Source of the DNA: JAGVIE01 sp964520905 | GTDB lineage: Bacteria; Bacteroidota; Ignavibacteria; UBA10030; SZUA-254 | DNA: 64,000 bases | Assembly: GCA_964520905.1 (NCBI GenBank) | Contig: CAZFQL010000009.1 | Coordinates: 62,001-126,000, forward strand | Reading direction: 5' to 3' | Shown: one piece after another, positions 63,636 through 64,000 of the stretch | Layout of the letters: every line of letters starts with the position of its first letter | How positions within the stretch are numbered: the stretch's first letter is position 1 | Made by a program: the position numbers and the translations under genes | Notes under the pieces: model-generated | The model's database searches: none | Seen by the model: the letters and a program-made list of their open reading frames with translations, nothing else | Told to the model about the DNA's origin: nothing

Positions 63636-64000
63636 AATTTCTTTTACAAAAATCTTCGGAAACGCTGCATACCACGCACTTGCTTTAACTAAATGCTCGA
63701 CTGGAATCTGCTCCGTTGCCATGTGAGCATAGATTTCATTTCCGGGACCGAAGCCGATGCAGGGAATTTTGTGCATTCCCATAACTGCAACACCATTCGT
63801 GCTGAATACCCAGCGGTTCACAACCGGTTTTTCATGGAACAATCCTTCAAAGGTTTTTACACCACTTGCAAGAATCGGATGATTCTCCGGCAACAGCCAC
63901 GTCGGGTAATATTTCTTTGTCGGATAAGTTAAACCGCGCCAGCTTTGAACGGCATAATCGAGAACAACAACTTCGGCATTGGCTTTCTTTACACTTGGTA
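63621..64000 (-). CDS. ygeY: YgeY-like M20 family peptidase/deacetylase, 5' truncated by window edge
   Basis: The last 126 residues of a gene that begins beyond base 64000. 'YYPTWLLPENHPIL', 'NRWVFSTNGVAVMG' and 'IPCIGFGPGNEIYAHM' match the C-terminal dimetal domain of YgeY, including the His near the end. YgeY is a zinc hydrolase found with YgeW in purine/uric-acid utilisation loci. The C-terminus 'IPNGQ' and its stop are encoded in a family G repeat. Confidence 0.8.
   Translation of the reverse strand, partial: PSVKKANAEVVVLDYAVQSWRGLTYPTKKYYPTWLLPENHPILASGVKTFEGLFHEKPVVNRWVFSTNGVAVMGMHKIPCIGFGPGNEIYAHMATEQIPVEHLVKASAWYAAFPKIFVKEIPNGQ

Overview
The window looks like a moderately AT-rich chromosome from the Bacteroidetes/Chlorobi side of the FCB group, most like Ignavibacteria or a close relative. 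The evidence is two secreted proteins with type IX secretion C-terminal sorting domains carrying the 'PNPFNPST' signature (58047-59405 and 54441-57849), ThyX instead of ThyA, a DUF2851 protein, large BNR/sortilin-type proteins, weak or absent Shine-Dalgarno sites, and many short dispersed repeats between and even inside genes. No rRNA, tRNA, CRISPR array or transposase gene was seen.

Layout. 1-3.8 kb: a truncated PUA-like gene overlapping an ASCH gene, a META lipoprotein, an orphan DUF2442 protein and a DUF885-type metallopeptidase, with three copies of a hairpin repeat between or in them. 4-13 kb: a giant BNR protein, then a two-gene exopolysaccharide-like unit (a DUF2334 deacetylase-like plus glycosidase-barrel membrane protein, one base overlapping a processive GT2 synthase). 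13-24 kb, minus strand: PLP decarboxylase, LemA-TPM-TPM, M48 protease, truA, RsbRD-like protein, amidase, YajQ, lysine-6-dehydrogenase-like enzyme, and an overlapping ogg2/mutT pair for 8-oxoguanine. 24-28 kb, plus strand: GIY-YIG protein, ECF sigma/anti-sigma/small membrane protein, DUF418, thyX. 28-35 kb: arfB, mfd (with two repeat-derived insertions), yjbQ, a phosphoesterase and a 5'-deoxyadenosine deaminase-type amidohydrolase. 35-41 kb: a hybrid histidine kinase beside a long coiled-coil protein ending in a receiver domain, separated from a SPOR protein by a divergent promoter region with a 13-bp inverted repeat. 41-48 kb: S9 peptidase, lipoprotein, pyrF, DUF2851, transketolase. 48-50.5 kb: an accessory MTase/HNH restriction-modification pair followed by an integron attC-like inverted repeat. 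50.5-64 kb, minus strand: methyltransferase, beta-barrel protein, FGGY kinase, and a dispersed purine/molybdo-hydroxylase set (MocA-like, XdhC, YgeW, Fcy1-like cytosine deaminase, YgeY) interrupted by a BNR protein, a broken M36/M4-like protease and two four-helix-bundle genes, one of them broken.

How the genes fit together. The 51.9-64 kb strand reads as purine or uric-acid catabolism plus molybdenum-enzyme maturation, although the molybdo-hydroxylase itself is not in the window. The ogg2/mutT overlap, mfd, arfB and thyX are housekeeping repair and nucleotide functions. The most unusual overall feature is how often short hairpin or AT-rich repeats run into reading frames (DUF885 C-terminus, Mfd twice, XdhC, a T9SS domain, YgeY C-terminus). 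The best candidates for an under-described system are the 9-13 kb polysaccharide unit and the coiled-coil/receiver protein with its neighbouring kinase. All family assignments come from reading motifs; no database search was possible.
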